Shown one piece after another: positions 18,648-27,753 of a stretch of 27,856 bases of DNA. A program made the translations under genes and the position numbers. The DNA is from a virus: IMG/VR virus record IMGVR_UViG_3300042430_002389, positions 1-27,856 of that record. One strand, given 5' to 3'. Numbering within the stretch: position 1 is the first letter of the stretch; each line of letters starts with the position of its first letter. Below the pieces are notes generated by a model, which had not been told where the DNA came from, ran no database searches, and saw only the letters and a list, made by a program, of their open reading frames with translations.

Positions 18648-21222
18648 TGTTACTATTCAGTACACCGCAGATATTCAACAGCTAAATGCAAAGCTTGACT
18701 TAATAATTCAAAAGCAAGACCAGCTGGCTTCTTCTGCGAAAAAGGCTTCGGATGATATGGTTAGCTCTAACAAAAAGGCTGCCGAAAGCCTTGATCCGTT
18801 GGCTAATCAGCTCAACAAGATAGGTGGGATGATAGTTGCGGCATTTAGTATTGATAAAATAATTGAATTCAGCAAATCTGTAATTGATACCGAGAGAAAG
18901 TTAGAACTTCTTCAAAACAGATTAAACTTTGTTGCTGGATCTACCGCAGATGGCGAGAAGCTATTTAAGAGACTCGTTTCGACAAGTAAAAACCTTGGAA
19001 TAAACATTGAAGTATTAGCTGAAGGCATGGCTGCTTTTGGTATATCTGCTACACAAGCTGGATTTAGCGCAGCTAAGGCAGAACAAATATTTTTAAAGAT
19101 GTCAGCAGGTCTTCGTGCTGCTGGTGCTACCTCCCTTCAGTCGCAGAGAGCATTTTTTGCTTTGCAACAGATGATTGACAAGGGAGTTGTTTCTGCGGAG
19201 GAATTAAGGAGACAGCTTGCTGAAGCATTGCCAGGTGCTACATCATTGATGGTAAAGGCATATAATAACCTTAACCCAAAGCAGCAAGTGACGATGGATC
19301 AGTTTATAAAGCTTCAAGAAGCTGGTAAAATACTTTCTCGTGAAATACTTCCTGAGTTTGCAAATGTAATTGAGAAAGAATTTGCGCCTGCCCTTGCTGG
19401 TAAAAAAGAATCCCTTGATGCGGCTCTCGATAGAGTAAATACTCAATTTACTTTGTTGAAATCAAACCTTGCCAATTCAGCATTCATAAAAACTGTTGCC
19501 TCTACAATATCTACCGAATTAGAACGGGTTAATTCGATTTTGAACAGCAACTTTACCGCAATGGAAAAGGCTGGAATGGTTCTTAATCTATTTACATCTA
19601 GCAGAAGCGCGTCTGTCATTGTTGCCAATGAATTCATAAAGACTGAAGAACAAATTGTTAAAGTTCAGGAAGAGATAAATAAAGAAGGAATAGCTAATGC
19701 GAAAAGGATAAGCCTTCTTAAAGGAGAGGAAAAGAAGCAGGCACTCGATGAGCTTTCTAGGCAAAAACTAATCCTTGAGGGGATGGTTAAGGCTGGTACG
19801 GCTACCAAAGAGCAGATACGGTCTTTTGAAAGAATAAAAGCTACGCAACAAGAGCTTTTTGATTTAGAAGTGCAAAGCGCAGCAAATAGCAAAACCTCTG
19901 AGGAAGAACGTAAAAAGGCAAGAGAACAAAGATTAAAAGACGAAGTTGCTCTTGCTAAAATACGAGTAGAACAATCTGAAAAAGGAAGCATTGAGGAAAA
20001 CAACGCTCGTGCAAACCTTGCCCAAAAACAAGGTGACCTCGATGTTTTTATGGCTAAGAGTTCTGCCGAAATGCAGCTTGCAAGGGTTGTTGCTGAGAAA
20101 AAGGCAAACGAGGAGATAGAAATAGCTCGTGCAAAAACTGCCGATGCTCTGTCTCAAGAGGTATTAGAGGGGGAGGAAACTCCTGACCCTAGCAAAGACC
20201 CTAACTTAAAAGCAATAGACAAACTTCTTGAAACATATAGAAAGAATGAAGATAAGATTTCTGAGGGAATTGCTGCTCCATTCATGAGTGCAATGGATAA
20301 AGAGCTTGTTGCAGCAGCGTCTCATTATATTGATTTGATTAAGCTTACTGATGAAAATTCCGATGAAAGAAAAGCGCTTGAAGAAGCCTTACAAAAGGAG
20401 CTTGACAATATAAGGCAGAGGTATGCCGACAAAGAGGCCAAGAGTCTTGAGCAAAAAATAAAAAAATATGCTAGTGCTGCAATCGAAATAATAGGGCAGG
20501 CAAACTCTTTAATTACCGGATATGCCGATGCAGAAAGGAAAATGAGAGAAAACGCTATGACAGCAGAGCTTCAATCATTATCAGCAAGGTTTGAGGCAGG
20601 CGTAATGGGAGAGGAAGAGTATCAGAAAAGAGTAAACGAAATAAAAAAACAGCAATTTATAATAGATCAAGAGGCTGCAATTTCTAAAATAAAAATGGAT
20701 ACCGCAGTAGCTATAATAAACTTATTTGCTCAACTGCCATTTCCTGCTGCTGCTCTTTTAGTAGCTCCAGTCGCAGGATTAGGGCTTGCTCAAATAGACG
20801 CAGTAAAATCAACTCCAATGCCTACGTTCCACGATGGAGGTATAGATATTGGAGGGGATGGAAGGATGACTTCAGGCCCATTAAAATCAGATGAATTCAT
20901 AGCGAAACTACAAAAGGGGGAGTCTGTTATGACGGCTAATGAAACAGCAAAATACAAGGATGTTTTGTCTGCCATTAGAGAAGATAGATTACCTGGACTG
21001 ATTGCTGAAAAATACATTATTCCAGCATACAGAGACTCTATGAATGATGTAAAAAGAAAAAATACATCTCAGTCTACTATGGAGCTTGCCTTTCAAACAG
21101 CAGAACTTGTTAGCGCAATAAAAAACAACAAGAGAATCAAGATAGATAACGTAAAGGAGCTTTCAAAAGCAATGAATAAAAACAGTACGATAGAGCAAGT
21201 GATCAGAAGGAGGAGTTGGTAA
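18640..21222 (+). CDS. Tape measure protein
   Basis: 860 aa, the longest gene here. The tape-measure N-terminal domain spans about residues 85-190 (LELLQNRLNFVAGST...; RAAGATSLQSQRAFFALQQMIDKGVVSAEELRRQLAEALPGA). Long charged coiled-coil stretches follow (about 360-560), then a hydrophobic segment near 690-715 (AIINLFAQLPFPAAALLVAPVAGLGLAQ) and the typical 'FHDGGIDIGG...GESVMTANETAKY' near 735-775. It sets tail length; at 1.5 angstrom per residue the tail would be roughly 130 nm (inference from the general rule). Overlaps the chaperone extension by 8 nt. Confidence 0.92.
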   Translation: MANVTIQYTADIQQLNAKLDLIIQKQDQLASSAKKASDDMVSSNKKAAESLDPLANQLNKIGGMIVAAFSIDKIIEFSKSVIDTERKLELLQNRLNFVAGSTADGEKLFKRLVSTSKNLGINIEVLAEGMAAFGISATQAGFSAAKAEQIFLKMSAGLRAAGATSLQSQRAFFALQQMIDKGVVSAEELRRQLAEALPGATSLMVKAYNNLNPKQQVTMDQFIKLQEAGKILSREILPEFANVIEKEFAPALAGKKESLDAALDRVNTQFTLLKSNLANSAFIKTVASTISTELERVNSILNSNFTAMEKAGMVLNLFTSSRSASVIVANEFIKTEEQIVKVQEEINKEGIANAKRISLLKGEEKKQALDELSRQKLILEGMVKAGTATKEQIRSFERIKATQQELFDLEVQSAANSKTSEEERKKAREQRLKDEVALAKIRVEQSEKGSIEENNARANLAQKQGDLDVFMAKSSAEMQLARVVAEKKANEEIEIARAKTADALSQEVLEGEETPDPSKDPNLKAIDKLLETYRKNEDKISEGIAAPFMSAMDKELVAAASHYIDLIKLTDENSDERKALEEALQKELDNIRQRYADKEAKSLEQKIKKYASAAIEIIGQANSLITGYADAERKMRENAMTAELQSLSARFEAGVMGEEEYQKRVNEIKKQQFIIDQEAAISKIKMDTAVAIINLFAQLPFPAAALLVAPVAGLGLAQIDAVKSTPMPTFHDGGIDIGGDGRMTSGPLKSDEFIAKLQKGESVMTANETAKYKDVLSAIREDRLPGLIAEKYIIPAYRDSMNDVKRKNTSQSTMELAFQTAELVSAIKNNKRIKIDNVKELSKAMNKNSTIEQVIRRRSW

Positions 21223-22895
21223 TGGGGTTTACTTTTTTATTAAATACACAACCCGTAGAAGAGCCGATGGGCTGGAGAGAGGCTGACTTAAAGATTATAA
21301 GAGATGCTGCTCTGCCAGGCTTATTTACCGAGGTTATAGCGGATTTAGAATTTTACGGAGAGGGATATCTTTTACTAAAGTCACTATACGATTCGTCTAA
21401 CGGCTGCGTAGAGGTTTCGGTGGAAATATCTAGCGATTGTGGATTTTCGTTTAATGGAATAATATATCTCTCGAATGTAGAGTTTGATTTAAAAAGGTGT
21501 ATAGCATCTTGCTCGGTAGAAGACAATACCGCAGGTAGCATTATATCAAGGTTAAAAAGCGTTGATGTCCAAATTAATGGAGGTCTATCGTTAGATGGTT
21601 CTGCAATTGCAAATATTGGGGAAACGCTAGCCGCAGGTGGCACTGTCGGCAATAAAACATGGTTTAAAGCCGGTGATTTGCTTCAGTATTGCTTAGACTA
21701 TTTTTCTAATTCTTCTATACAAATAGTTAGCGACTTTCTGTTTACAGATGAATATAGACCTAGAAGACTTCAGGTAACCGTTACTGCCCTAGGGCCAAGC
21801 GGATTATTTAGGCCGACTTGGGCAGACATATATGGGCAAACTCAAGGGCCTATAACTGCAGCAATCGCTGGAGGTCTGACTTCTATTCAGCTTGCTACAA
21901 GAATGTCTCAAATATTAAACGGACAATCTCAGTTATTTGGAGGTGGAGCAAATGAGGCAAATGGTATATGGCCAATATACGCAAACAATAATGGGACTAA
22001 CACAATAGAGATATTGTTTTTTGGGAATCAAACCATAAGCTTTGGCGCTACCTTTCCTTGGGGGGCATTATCTGTTTCCGAAGTCGAGTCCGCAAGCTAT
22101 GGGGCGGCTAATGTTTACCTTACAACTGGCTCTATAATTAAAGATGAAATAGAGGCGTTTTTCGTTTCTTTCGAAAATATCTTTAATGGAATAGCTGGGT
22201 GGTATAACCTATCGGTAGAGCCTTATTTTTCTGCTGGTCAAAATTATTTAAGGATAGAGCAAGAGCCTTACTTTTTCCAACAATCTCAAATAGCAGAAGT
22301 TAATAACTACGAGTCTATAACTCAGCAAAAGCAAGATATTTATAACTTTAGCTCATTAAATTACGGACGAACATCGACTGATGAAAACGCATTTTTGCAC
22401 CAAGAAATAAGTTATGTGGGTCAATCATGTAGCACAAAACAGATTGATATAAATTCACAAATTCAAGTGCCTACATCCGACTTCCCAACTAACCCTTCTT
22501 CATACGGATCTAAAGATATAATTATAGCAGAAAAATGGAATCCCACCATAGGAGTTGATGCAGTAAGGAGTTATCTTGTTAGTTATTTTGATGGAACATC
22601 CATTCAGTCAGGAGAGTATTGGGCCGCATCCATATCACATCCCTTTGTAGCTAAAAACTATTCCAACAGAGCGCCTGACGGACTTACTCTTCAGGGAATA
22701 AATGTCCCCAATTTAAATAATCCCAAATTAAAAAGCGTTGTCGTTTTCAATGCTGGGATAAATTTATCGCAATTATCTAGCATTAGAGCAAATTTAAAGG
22801 GATACATTCTTTTTGACGGAACAAAAGGTTGGATAAAAGAAATTTCTACTAATTTAACTACTGGGTTAACTTCTTTTCAATTAATTACAGAATGA
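21216..22895 (+). CDS. Tail protein, probable baseplate/distal tail component
   Basis: 559 aa, acidic, beta-rich, Ser/Asn/Gly-rich, with no catalytic motif. The start at 21216 overlaps the tape measure by 7 nt; M3 (MGFTFLLNTQPVEEPMGWREADLKI) is an equally good start. The N-terminal 'EPMGWREADLKIIRD' is echoed by 'QPLGWSETIPTDEC' in the next protein, suggesting a shared tail N-terminal element. The middle (about 195-300) with 'GPITAAIAGGLTS' and 'GNQTISFGATFPWG' may be an inserted domain. The position after the tape measure implies a distal-tail or hub protein. More A/T-rich than the terminase genes. Confidence 0.7.
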   Translation: MVMGFTFLLNTQPVEEPMGWREADLKIIRDAALPGLFTEVIADLEFYGEGYLLLKSLYDSSNGCVEVSVEISSDCGFSFNGIIYLSNVEFDLKRCIASCSVEDNTAGSIISRLKSVDVQINGGLSLDGSAIANIGETLAAGGTVGNKTWFKAGDLLQYCLDYFSNSSIQIVSDFLFTDEYRPRRLQVTVTALGPSGLFRPTWADIYGQTQGPITAAIAGGLTSIQLATRMSQILNGQSQLFGGGANEANGIWPIYANNNGTNTIEILFFGNQTISFGATFPWGALSVSEVESASYGAANVYLTTGSIIKDEIEAFFVSFENIFNGIAGWYNLSVEPYFSAGQNYLRIEQEPYFFQQSQIAEVNNYESITQQKQDIYNFSSLNYGRTSTDENAFLHQEISYVGQSCSTKQIDINSQIQVPTSDFPTNPSSYGSKDIIIAEKWNPTIGVDAVRSYLVSYFDGTSIQSGEYWAASISHPFVAKNYSNRAPDGLTLQGINVPNLNNPKLKSVVVFNAGINLSQLSSIRANLKGYILFDGTKGWIKEISTNLTTGLTSFQLITE

Positions 22896-24328
22896 GTATA
22901 TACAATATAGTCCCTAACCAGCCTCTCGGTTGGAGCGAAACGATTCCAACTGACGAATGCGGATGCGAAAAGCACGAGTACTGCGCTCCCCTTCTGTTCG
23001 AGTTCACCAATGCTGTATATGAAGCATACACGGCTCGTGCTATTGCCGATGGTGCTTTGCCTAGCGATAGGTCAGCAGCTTGTATGGAAGAGGTTATGGA
23101 TACGTTCTACGAGATTTCTAGGTCAGTAAGGTATGTGTCAGACCCTATAAGTATATTGTATCAAGGAGACCCATCTGAAGAGGAAACTTGTAGTAATATG
23201 CCGTACATACTTGACGCAGTCCCAAGCATAGAAGGAGGCTCAACTACGGTGATAGGCAGCGAAGACCCAGGTTACATAGAAGGGCAACTTAGTTTTCTTA
23301 CCGAAGTTGGAGAAGAGGAGGCAACCCCACAATTTATTCAAGTAATTTTCGAGTCTCCATTTACGGGTGGCTGCAAAAATACAGTATGCTTTTCAGTAGA
23401 GCCTGATGACAGAGTAGTTGATTATCCTTGGCAAATAATAGTCGGTAATTCAAATGGCACTTTTGAAATAAACTCTAATCCATTAAATGCTGCTGCTCCG
23501 TTTAGCATTTGTTTTGAAATGGACTTATACGACCCGGTAATTGGGATTATAGAAATATCAATGCCATTAGGAAGTGGAGATGAAGTATTTCAAGGCATAT
23601 TCAGAATAGCTTCTGCAACCGAGAACTGCAACTTTGCTCCGTTAGGACTTGTGGAGTCGACTACTGGAGATGTTATTGGTGAAATTTACGAGCAAACAAC
23701 TGGCACTATCGTAGATGGCGATGAGGTTTCTTTTTTTACAGAGGCCACGATTGGCGTTGCTTCAATAGAAGAGATAAAGAACAAATGCTTTTATATTAAG
23801 ATTGCTTCCGAATGTTGTTGCGATGATGTGTTTTACAGCAAATGTATAAAGCCATTATCTGACGCTTGCCATACTGTTGGAATAAGCTTTTGGCAAGGGG
23901 TTACGGCTACTGTGCCTGCTTACGGATTCGGTTTCTACTACCCTGCTGCATCCCCAGGCAATGAGTTCAAGCAATTCATGCGTGTATGGGGAGAGATTCG
24001 CAATCCGCAGTATGACGGAGAGATGGAAATGTACCAAGACAGCTTTGGCAGAAGGCAAGTAGTGTATGCTGAGAGCAGAGAGTTTAAGAGCTTCATTATA
24101 AACTACTCTCCTGAGTATGTTCACAATGCTTTAAGGCTAGCTTGCAGACATGATAACTTTGAGTTGACAGATGTCAGCTACAATATCATTGCTCAGAACT
24201 CTTTCACTCGCTCTGAGGCATATTCTCCATCTTGGATACGGATAAGCAGGCTTGCACCGGTAACCTTAGAGGTAGAGAAGAAGACTCAGAACCTTGTTGG
24301 AGGAAGCTCAAAAACATTCTGTTCTTAA
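22892..24328 (+). CDS. Cys-rich tail/baseplate protein
   Basis: 478 aa, start ATGA-coupled to the previous gene. Many cysteines are present, including DECGCEKHEYC (21-31) and ASECCCDDVFYSKC near 308-321. The conserved-looking ends (about 1-105 and 300-478, with 'FKQFMRVWGEIRNPQYDGEMEMYQDSFGRRQVVYAESREF') flank a middle of about 190 residues (GQLSFLTEVGEEEATPQFIQVIFESPF... to ...IEEIKNKCFYIKI) that is acidic and beta-rich and is encoded by visibly A/T-richer DNA; this looks like an inserted Ig-like or receptor-binding domain. Probably a tail tip or adhesion component; family not recognised. Confidence 0.65.
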   Translation: MSIYNIVPNQPLGWSETIPTDECGCEKHEYCAPLLFEFTNAVYEAYTARAIADGALPSDRSAACMEEVMDTFYEISRSVRYVSDPISILYQGDPSEEETCSNMPYILDAVPSIEGGSTTVIGSEDPGYIEGQLSFLTEVGEEEATPQFIQVIFESPFTGGCKNTVCFSVEPDDRVVDYPWQIIVGNSNGTFEINSNPLNAAAPFSICFEMDLYDPVIGIIEISMPLGSGDEVFQGIFRIASATENCNFAPLGLVESTTGDVIGEIYEQTTGTIVDGDEVSFFTEATIGVASIEEIKNKCFYIKIASECCCDDVFYSKCIKPLSDACHTVGISFWQGVTATVPAYGFGFYYPAASPGNEFKQFMRVWGEIRNPQYDGEMEMYQDSFGRRQVVYAESREFKSFIINYSPEYVHNALRLACRHDNFELTDVSYNIIAQNSFTRSEAYSPSWIRISRLAPVTLEVEKKTQNLVGGSSKTFCS

Positions 24329-24331
24329 TTG

Positions 24332-24339
24332 TATATTTG
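24332..24339 (+). promoter_or_regulatory. -7 element upstream of the major tail-type gene
   Basis: TATATTTG, a perfect TAnnTTTG, 4 nt after the preceding stop and 68 nt before the ATG at 24408. No good TTG at 17-23 bp upstream was found, so support is from the -7 element only. A separate strong promoter would suit a highly expressed structural gene. Confidence 0.4.
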
Positions 24340-24407
24340 TCCTGTCGTGCGTTGTGGCCTTGACTTGCCATCCAAATGTCAAACAAAACATTCCCAAATC
24401 TTAAAAC

Positions 24408-24956
24408 ATGGCATATTTTGAATATGGCTGCGGTACTTTGCCGAATCACCAGCTTTTAGCTTGTGGTGTTTATGATCGTGGGGGTATTTCGGCAATTGGT
24501 ATTTTGGAAGCAGACCACACAATTGTTGATTACTCTAACGCTTCACAATACACTGCAAACATTGCTGCTGGTAACCTGAAGGTTATCAAAAACATTCGTG
24601 GAACAGTACCTGATGCCTCTCCCGTAGAAGGAGATAATCCAGTTGGCTGCGGTCCTGATACAATCCTTAACGGATTTAACTTCACCGCTACTTGGCAGGA
24701 TGCTAACACTAACAGCGCAAACGTAAGCTTTTACTCTCAGCTTAACACACGCACAACCGAATTGGTATTATTCCTTTGCGGAAGTGACGAGGTGTTGGTT
24801 GTGAACAACAAAGTGAACTTTGTATGTAACCCAGTGATGGTCCCTGCAAACAACAAAGAACTTCAGATGTTTAACTGTACAGCTCGTGCCTCTATTGGCC
24901 CGAACGAGTTGCCACAGAAATACACTGCACCTGCTGGTATCTTTGACCTCCCGTAA
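24408..24956 (+). CDS. Probable major tail-type structural protein
   Basis: 182 aa, beta-rich, Asn/Thr/Ala-rich with few charges: 'EYGCGTLPNHQLLACGVYDRGGISAIGIL', 'FNFTATWQDANTNSANVSFYSQLNTRTTELVLFLCGSDEVLVVNNKVNFVCNPVMVPANNKELQMF'. Composition, size and isolation as a single gene between its own -7 element and a strong terminator suggest an abundant structural protein such as a tail tube subunit. The location after the baseplate-like genes is unusual for a tube protein (normally ahead of the chaperones), so a decoration or other structural role is the alternative. Confidence 0.55.
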   Translation: MAYFEYGCGTLPNHQLLACGVYDRGGISAIGILEADHTIVDYSNASQYTANIAAGNLKVIKNIRGTVPDASPVEGDNPVGCGPDTILNGFNFTATWQDANTNSANVSFYSQLNTRTTELVLFLCGSDEVLVVNNKVNFVCNPVMVPANNKELQMFNCTARASIGPNELPQKYTAPAGIFDLP

Positions 24957-24980
24957 TTGTCGCTGCTGACAACTACTTAG

Positions 24981-25012
24981 ACCCTACCTATATGGTGGGG
25001 TTTTTTATTTTT
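24981..25012 (+). terminator. Intrinsic terminator after the structural gene
   Basis: ACCCTACC (24981-24988), loop TATAT, GGTGGGGT (24994-25001; one G-T pair), then TTTTTTATTTTT to 25012. Lies 25 nt after the stop and directly ahead of the glycosyltransferase promoter. Confidence 0.85.
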
Positions 25013-25014
25013 GG

Positions 25015-25042
25015 TTGATTAGCAATTAATTGCCTAAATTTG
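25015..25042 (+). promoter_or_regulatory. Glycan-cassette promoter, leaderless arrangement
   Basis: TTG (25015-25017), 17-bp spacer, TAAATTTG (25035-25042), then GGC and the ATG at 25046. Perfect -7 element 3 nt from the start codon. Confidence 0.6.
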
Positions 25043-25045
25043 GGC

Positions 25046-25969
25046 ATGACTACGGGAATTATAATGATGGCTTTCGGTAAGCCATCCTACTATCAAATGG
25101 CATATAACCTTGCCTTGTCCATCCGTTGCTTCGATAGGGACATTCCAATTCAACTTGTACACGATGGAAATTGGGGTATCGTAGATGACGATAAGTGGGT
25201 GTTTAACGACTTTACCCAAGTAGAGAAAGATGACTTGTACGTTGATGGCAAGTTCTCTCCCGGTAAGGCAAAGACTCGCATAGACAAATACCTAATCTAT
25301 GACAACAACATTTACTTAGATGTAGATGCGGTTTGTTTGAAGCCTATCGCCCCTTTGCTAGACCACCTAAAGACTCTTAATGGCTACTTCTACTCGCAGA
25401 CTGCTGCGTGGATGACTGAAGGCGGAAAGACTCCGAAGGGCAACCTAAAGAGAGATGGGAATAGCTTCCCTGAGATGCAGTGGGCAACCTTAGAGACTAT
25501 TTGGGAGATTCATAAGCTTAAAGAAGATGCCGAGGTTACTGCTATTAACAGCTCGTTCATGTATCTTAAAAAAGGAGCGAAGCTTACCAAGTTCTACGAA
25601 AAGGTAAGGGATAATATCGATAACGGCATTCCTATTGATAGGCTTGCTATGCCATGGGGAGGCACTTACCCTGATGAGCTTGCTTACAACATAGCTTGCG
25701 CTCAGTTTGAGTTAGATCCGTTTGCAGGCGTTAACCCTATCATGTTTCAGTACTTAGAGCCTCTAAGAGACATTGCTGGCATGAACGAAAAGTATTACTT
25801 CTTAGGACTTTACGGAGGCATAGGCTTCACGCATATCTCTGCGTGGGAGTACTCCGATAGGCTCATCCGCAAATACCATTCTGAATTAGGATTGCTACAC
25901 AAATACAAGTGGCATTACTTAGCAAAAGACAAACACGCTGCAAAGCAAAAAGTACTTGTTGCACGATGA
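25046..25969 (+). CDS. Glycosyltransferase, GT-A fold with DxD motif
   Basis: 307 aa from ATG 25046; a TTG at 25040 would lie within the -7 element. The GT-A nucleotide-sugar site is visible as NNIYLDVDAVCLKP (about 88-100, DxD 92-94), preceded by 'SPGKAKTRIDKYL'. The C-terminal part has 'AMPWGGTYPDELAYN' and 'YYFLGLYGGIGFTHIS'. Family (GT8/GT32-like) is uncertain. First of three glycosyltransferase genes; ATGA overlap with the next. It transfers a sugar to an unknown acceptor, likely a virion protein, phage DNA or host surface glycan (inference). Confidence 0.8.
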   Translation: MTTGIIMMAFGKPSYYQMAYNLALSIRCFDRDIPIQLVHDGNWGIVDDDKWVFNDFTQVEKDDLYVDGKFSPGKAKTRIDKYLIYDNNIYLDVDAVCLKPIAPLLDHLKTLNGYFYSQTAAWMTEGGKTPKGNLKRDGNSFPEMQWATLETIWEIHKLKEDAEVTAINSSFMYLKKGAKLTKFYEKVRDNIDNGIPIDRLAMPWGGTYPDELAYNIACAQFELDPFAGVNPIMFQYLEPLRDIAGMNEKYYFLGLYGGIGFTHISAWEYSDRLIRKYHSELGLLHKYKWHYLAKDKHAAKQKVLVAR

Positions 25970-26604
25970 AAGTAAGCATTATAACCACCTGCAAAGGAAG
26001 ACTCCACCACTTGAAGGAGGCTCTTCCCACATGGCTTGAGCAGATTGGCAAGACTACCTACGAGATTATCGTAGTAGATTATGCTGACCCTGACAATAGC
26101 TACGACTATGTTGCCTCTTTGAACAACCCGAAGGTTAAGGCTGTAAAGGCTACCGATTGCGGAGATTACTTTAACCTTAGCAGGGCAAGAAACATTGGGG
26201 CATTAGAAGCCCGTGGAGACATCCTTTTCTTCTTAGATGCAGATGCACTCCTTGAGCCAAAGTTCTTACACTACCATGTCTCTAAAGTGCTTGTAGATGG
26301 AAGTTACGTTACTGGCTGGGACTATGGAGATGGCACTGGCTGTTGTTTTGTTTGGAAGAGAGACTTCCTTGCTGTCAGAGGCTACAACGAAGTGGTAGAT
26401 GGCTGGGGATGGGATGACATTGACTTCTACTACCGCTTAGACCAAAAGTTCAGCATTGATAGGCGCAAGTTCGCCTTTGGGCTTACTACAATTAAGCATG
26501 GTGATGAAGAACGAATTGAATTTTATAGAGGCAAAGACCTTGCTGCTAGCAACCGAGAGAATCAAGCAAAAGCAAAGCGCAGATTTGTTAGCTCGATTGC
26601 ATGA
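25966..26604 (+). CDS. Family 2-type glycosyltransferase
   Basis: 212 aa from ATG 25966 (MKVSIITTCKGRLHHLKEAL...), in an ATGA overlap; an upstream ATG at 25909 is within the previous gene. GT2 features: SIITTCKGR (4-12), EIIVVDYADPD (33-43), SRARNIGALEARGDILFFLDAD (72-93, DAD 91-93). The C-terminal 'VVDGWGWDDIDFYYRL' (143-158) matches the acceptor-side GWGxEDxD motif of galactosyltransferase-like (GT7C/chondroitin polymerase-type) enzymes. Works with the neighbouring transferases on the same glycan (inference). Confidence 0.88.
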   Translation: MKVSIITTCKGRLHHLKEALPTWLEQIGKTTYEIIVVDYADPDNSYDYVASLNNPKVKAVKATDCGDYFNLSRARNIGALEARGDILFFLDADALLEPKFLHYHVSKVLVDGSYVTGWDYGDGTGCCFVWKRDFLAVRGYNEVVDGWGWDDIDFYYRLDQKFSIDRRKFAFGLTTIKHGDEERIEFYRGKDLAASNRENQAKAKRRFVSSIA

Positions 26605-27494
26605 TTAAACTACCCATAATTTTGGAAAAGCCTACAAAAATAAGAGTCATAACAAATTGGTGCGATAGCTTTGCTATTCATGATAGGATTATTGACCAAT
26701 ATGTAAGCACCAAGCAGTTTAAGGACAACCTACACTTTGTTAACGATGACTCTTACGAGTGGCTTGTGATATTCAATGACAAGAAGGACTTCGATATAAA
26801 GGTCCCCAAGAGCAATGTGATAGGGTTTATACAAGAGCCACCTGATCATAACTTCTTTGACAGAAACATTGGCAGCTACTGCGATGTTGTTTACACTTGC
26901 ACAGAGCCTGAGGCTTACGGCATAGAAGGCAACTTAGTAGGCTTCCCTGCTGGGATGTTCTACCACATGGACGGAGATGTCGAAGAGTACCTCCAGCCTA
27001 TCGAAAAGACCAAAACGCTTTCTATGATTACTTCGGGTATCCGTGGAGGCTTCTACGAGCATAGGCACAATATAGCCAGGATGCTTGCAGGCACTAACAC
27101 TTGCGATGTCTTTGGTAGAGGTCTTAATTACAGAGGCGTAAAGGGTGAGTTAGGCAATAAGTCTTACGGCTTGCTGCCTTATAAGTTCTCTATCTGTATG
27201 GAGAATGGCATTTGGGATGACTACATATCAGACAAGATTATAGATGCTGTGATGTGTTCTTGCATTCCTATTTACGTTGGAGCAAGGAATATAAAGAAGC
27301 ATATGCCTTTTGCGATAGAGCTGAAGTCTTACGAGTCTCCGAGACACGCTCTAAACGAAATAAACGAAATCATATCGAGTGTAGACTACGATAAGCAAGT
27401 CTTAGAGGTAAATAAATTCAAGCAAAAGTTCTTAAAAAAATACAGCATCTATGAAAGAATCAAAGCTAGTGTACAACAAGCCAGTTGTAAGTGA
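26601..27494 (+). CDS. GT10-like (fucosyltransferase family) glycosyltransferase
   Basis: 297 aa. The GT10 donor-site signature is clear: 'LLPYKFSICMENGIWDDYISDKIIDAVMCSCIPIYVGARNI' region (191-231), corresponding to YKFxLxFENSxxxDYVTEKLxxAxxxxxVPVVxG. Upstream are 'VIGFIQEPPDH' (73-83) and 'TSGIRGGFYEHRHNIARML' (144-162). Such enzymes usually transfer fucose from GDP-fucose, in bacteria also for LPS or phage-related glycans. ATGA overlap with the GT2 gene. Confidence 0.85.
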   Translation: MIKLPIILEKPTKIRVITNWCDSFAIHDRIIDQYVSTKQFKDNLHFVNDDSYEWLVIFNDKKDFDIKVPKSNVIGFIQEPPDHNFFDRNIGSYCDVVYTCTEPEAYGIEGNLVGFPAGMFYHMDGDVEEYLQPIEKTKTLSMITSGIRGGFYEHRHNIARMLAGTNTCDVFGRGLNYRGVKGELGNKSYGLLPYKFSICMENGIWDDYISDKIIDAVMCSCIPIYVGARNIKKHMPFAIELKSYESPRHALNEINEIISSVDYDKQVLEVNKFKQKFLKKYSIYERIKASVQQASCK

Positions 27495-27753
27495 GGGCTT
27501 CCTTATTTGTGAGTGCGCCCATAATCGCCCTGAAGAGGGTGTGCAGATAGACTACCATGCTTTGGGTATATCTCCTCCTATGGAGTCTACCAATTACAAC
27601 TGGAAACCAGCTCTATTTGCTATTGATGTTATTGATTTTGCCATTACAATGCACGATTGTGCCGATGGAACACCTACCTTTATGATTAGAGTGCAGGATA
27701 TGTCTTTTATTATAAAGGGCAAGGTAGAAGACTTTAAAGACTTGATTATATGA
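27451..27753 (+). CDS. Hypothetical protein in the glycan cassette
   Basis: 100 aa (MKESKLVYNKPVVSEGFLICECAHNRPEEGVQIDYHALGI...). Overlaps the GT10 gene by 44 nt from ATG 27451; a GTG at 27469 would reduce this to 26 nt. Beta-rich with 'FAIDVIDFAITMHDCADGTPTFMIRVQDMSFIIKGKVEDF'. No recognised family; ATGA overlap with the following methyltransferase. Confidence 0.55.
   Translation: MKESKLVYNKPVVSEGFLICECAHNRPEEGVQIDYHALGISPPMESTNYNWKPALFAIDVIDFAITMHDCADGTPTFMIRVQDMSFIIKGKVEDFKDLII

Noticed and set aside
14394-27753. Shared MKESKL start of the proteins at 14394 and 27451
   Set aside because: Similarity stops after six residues; no evidence of common origin.
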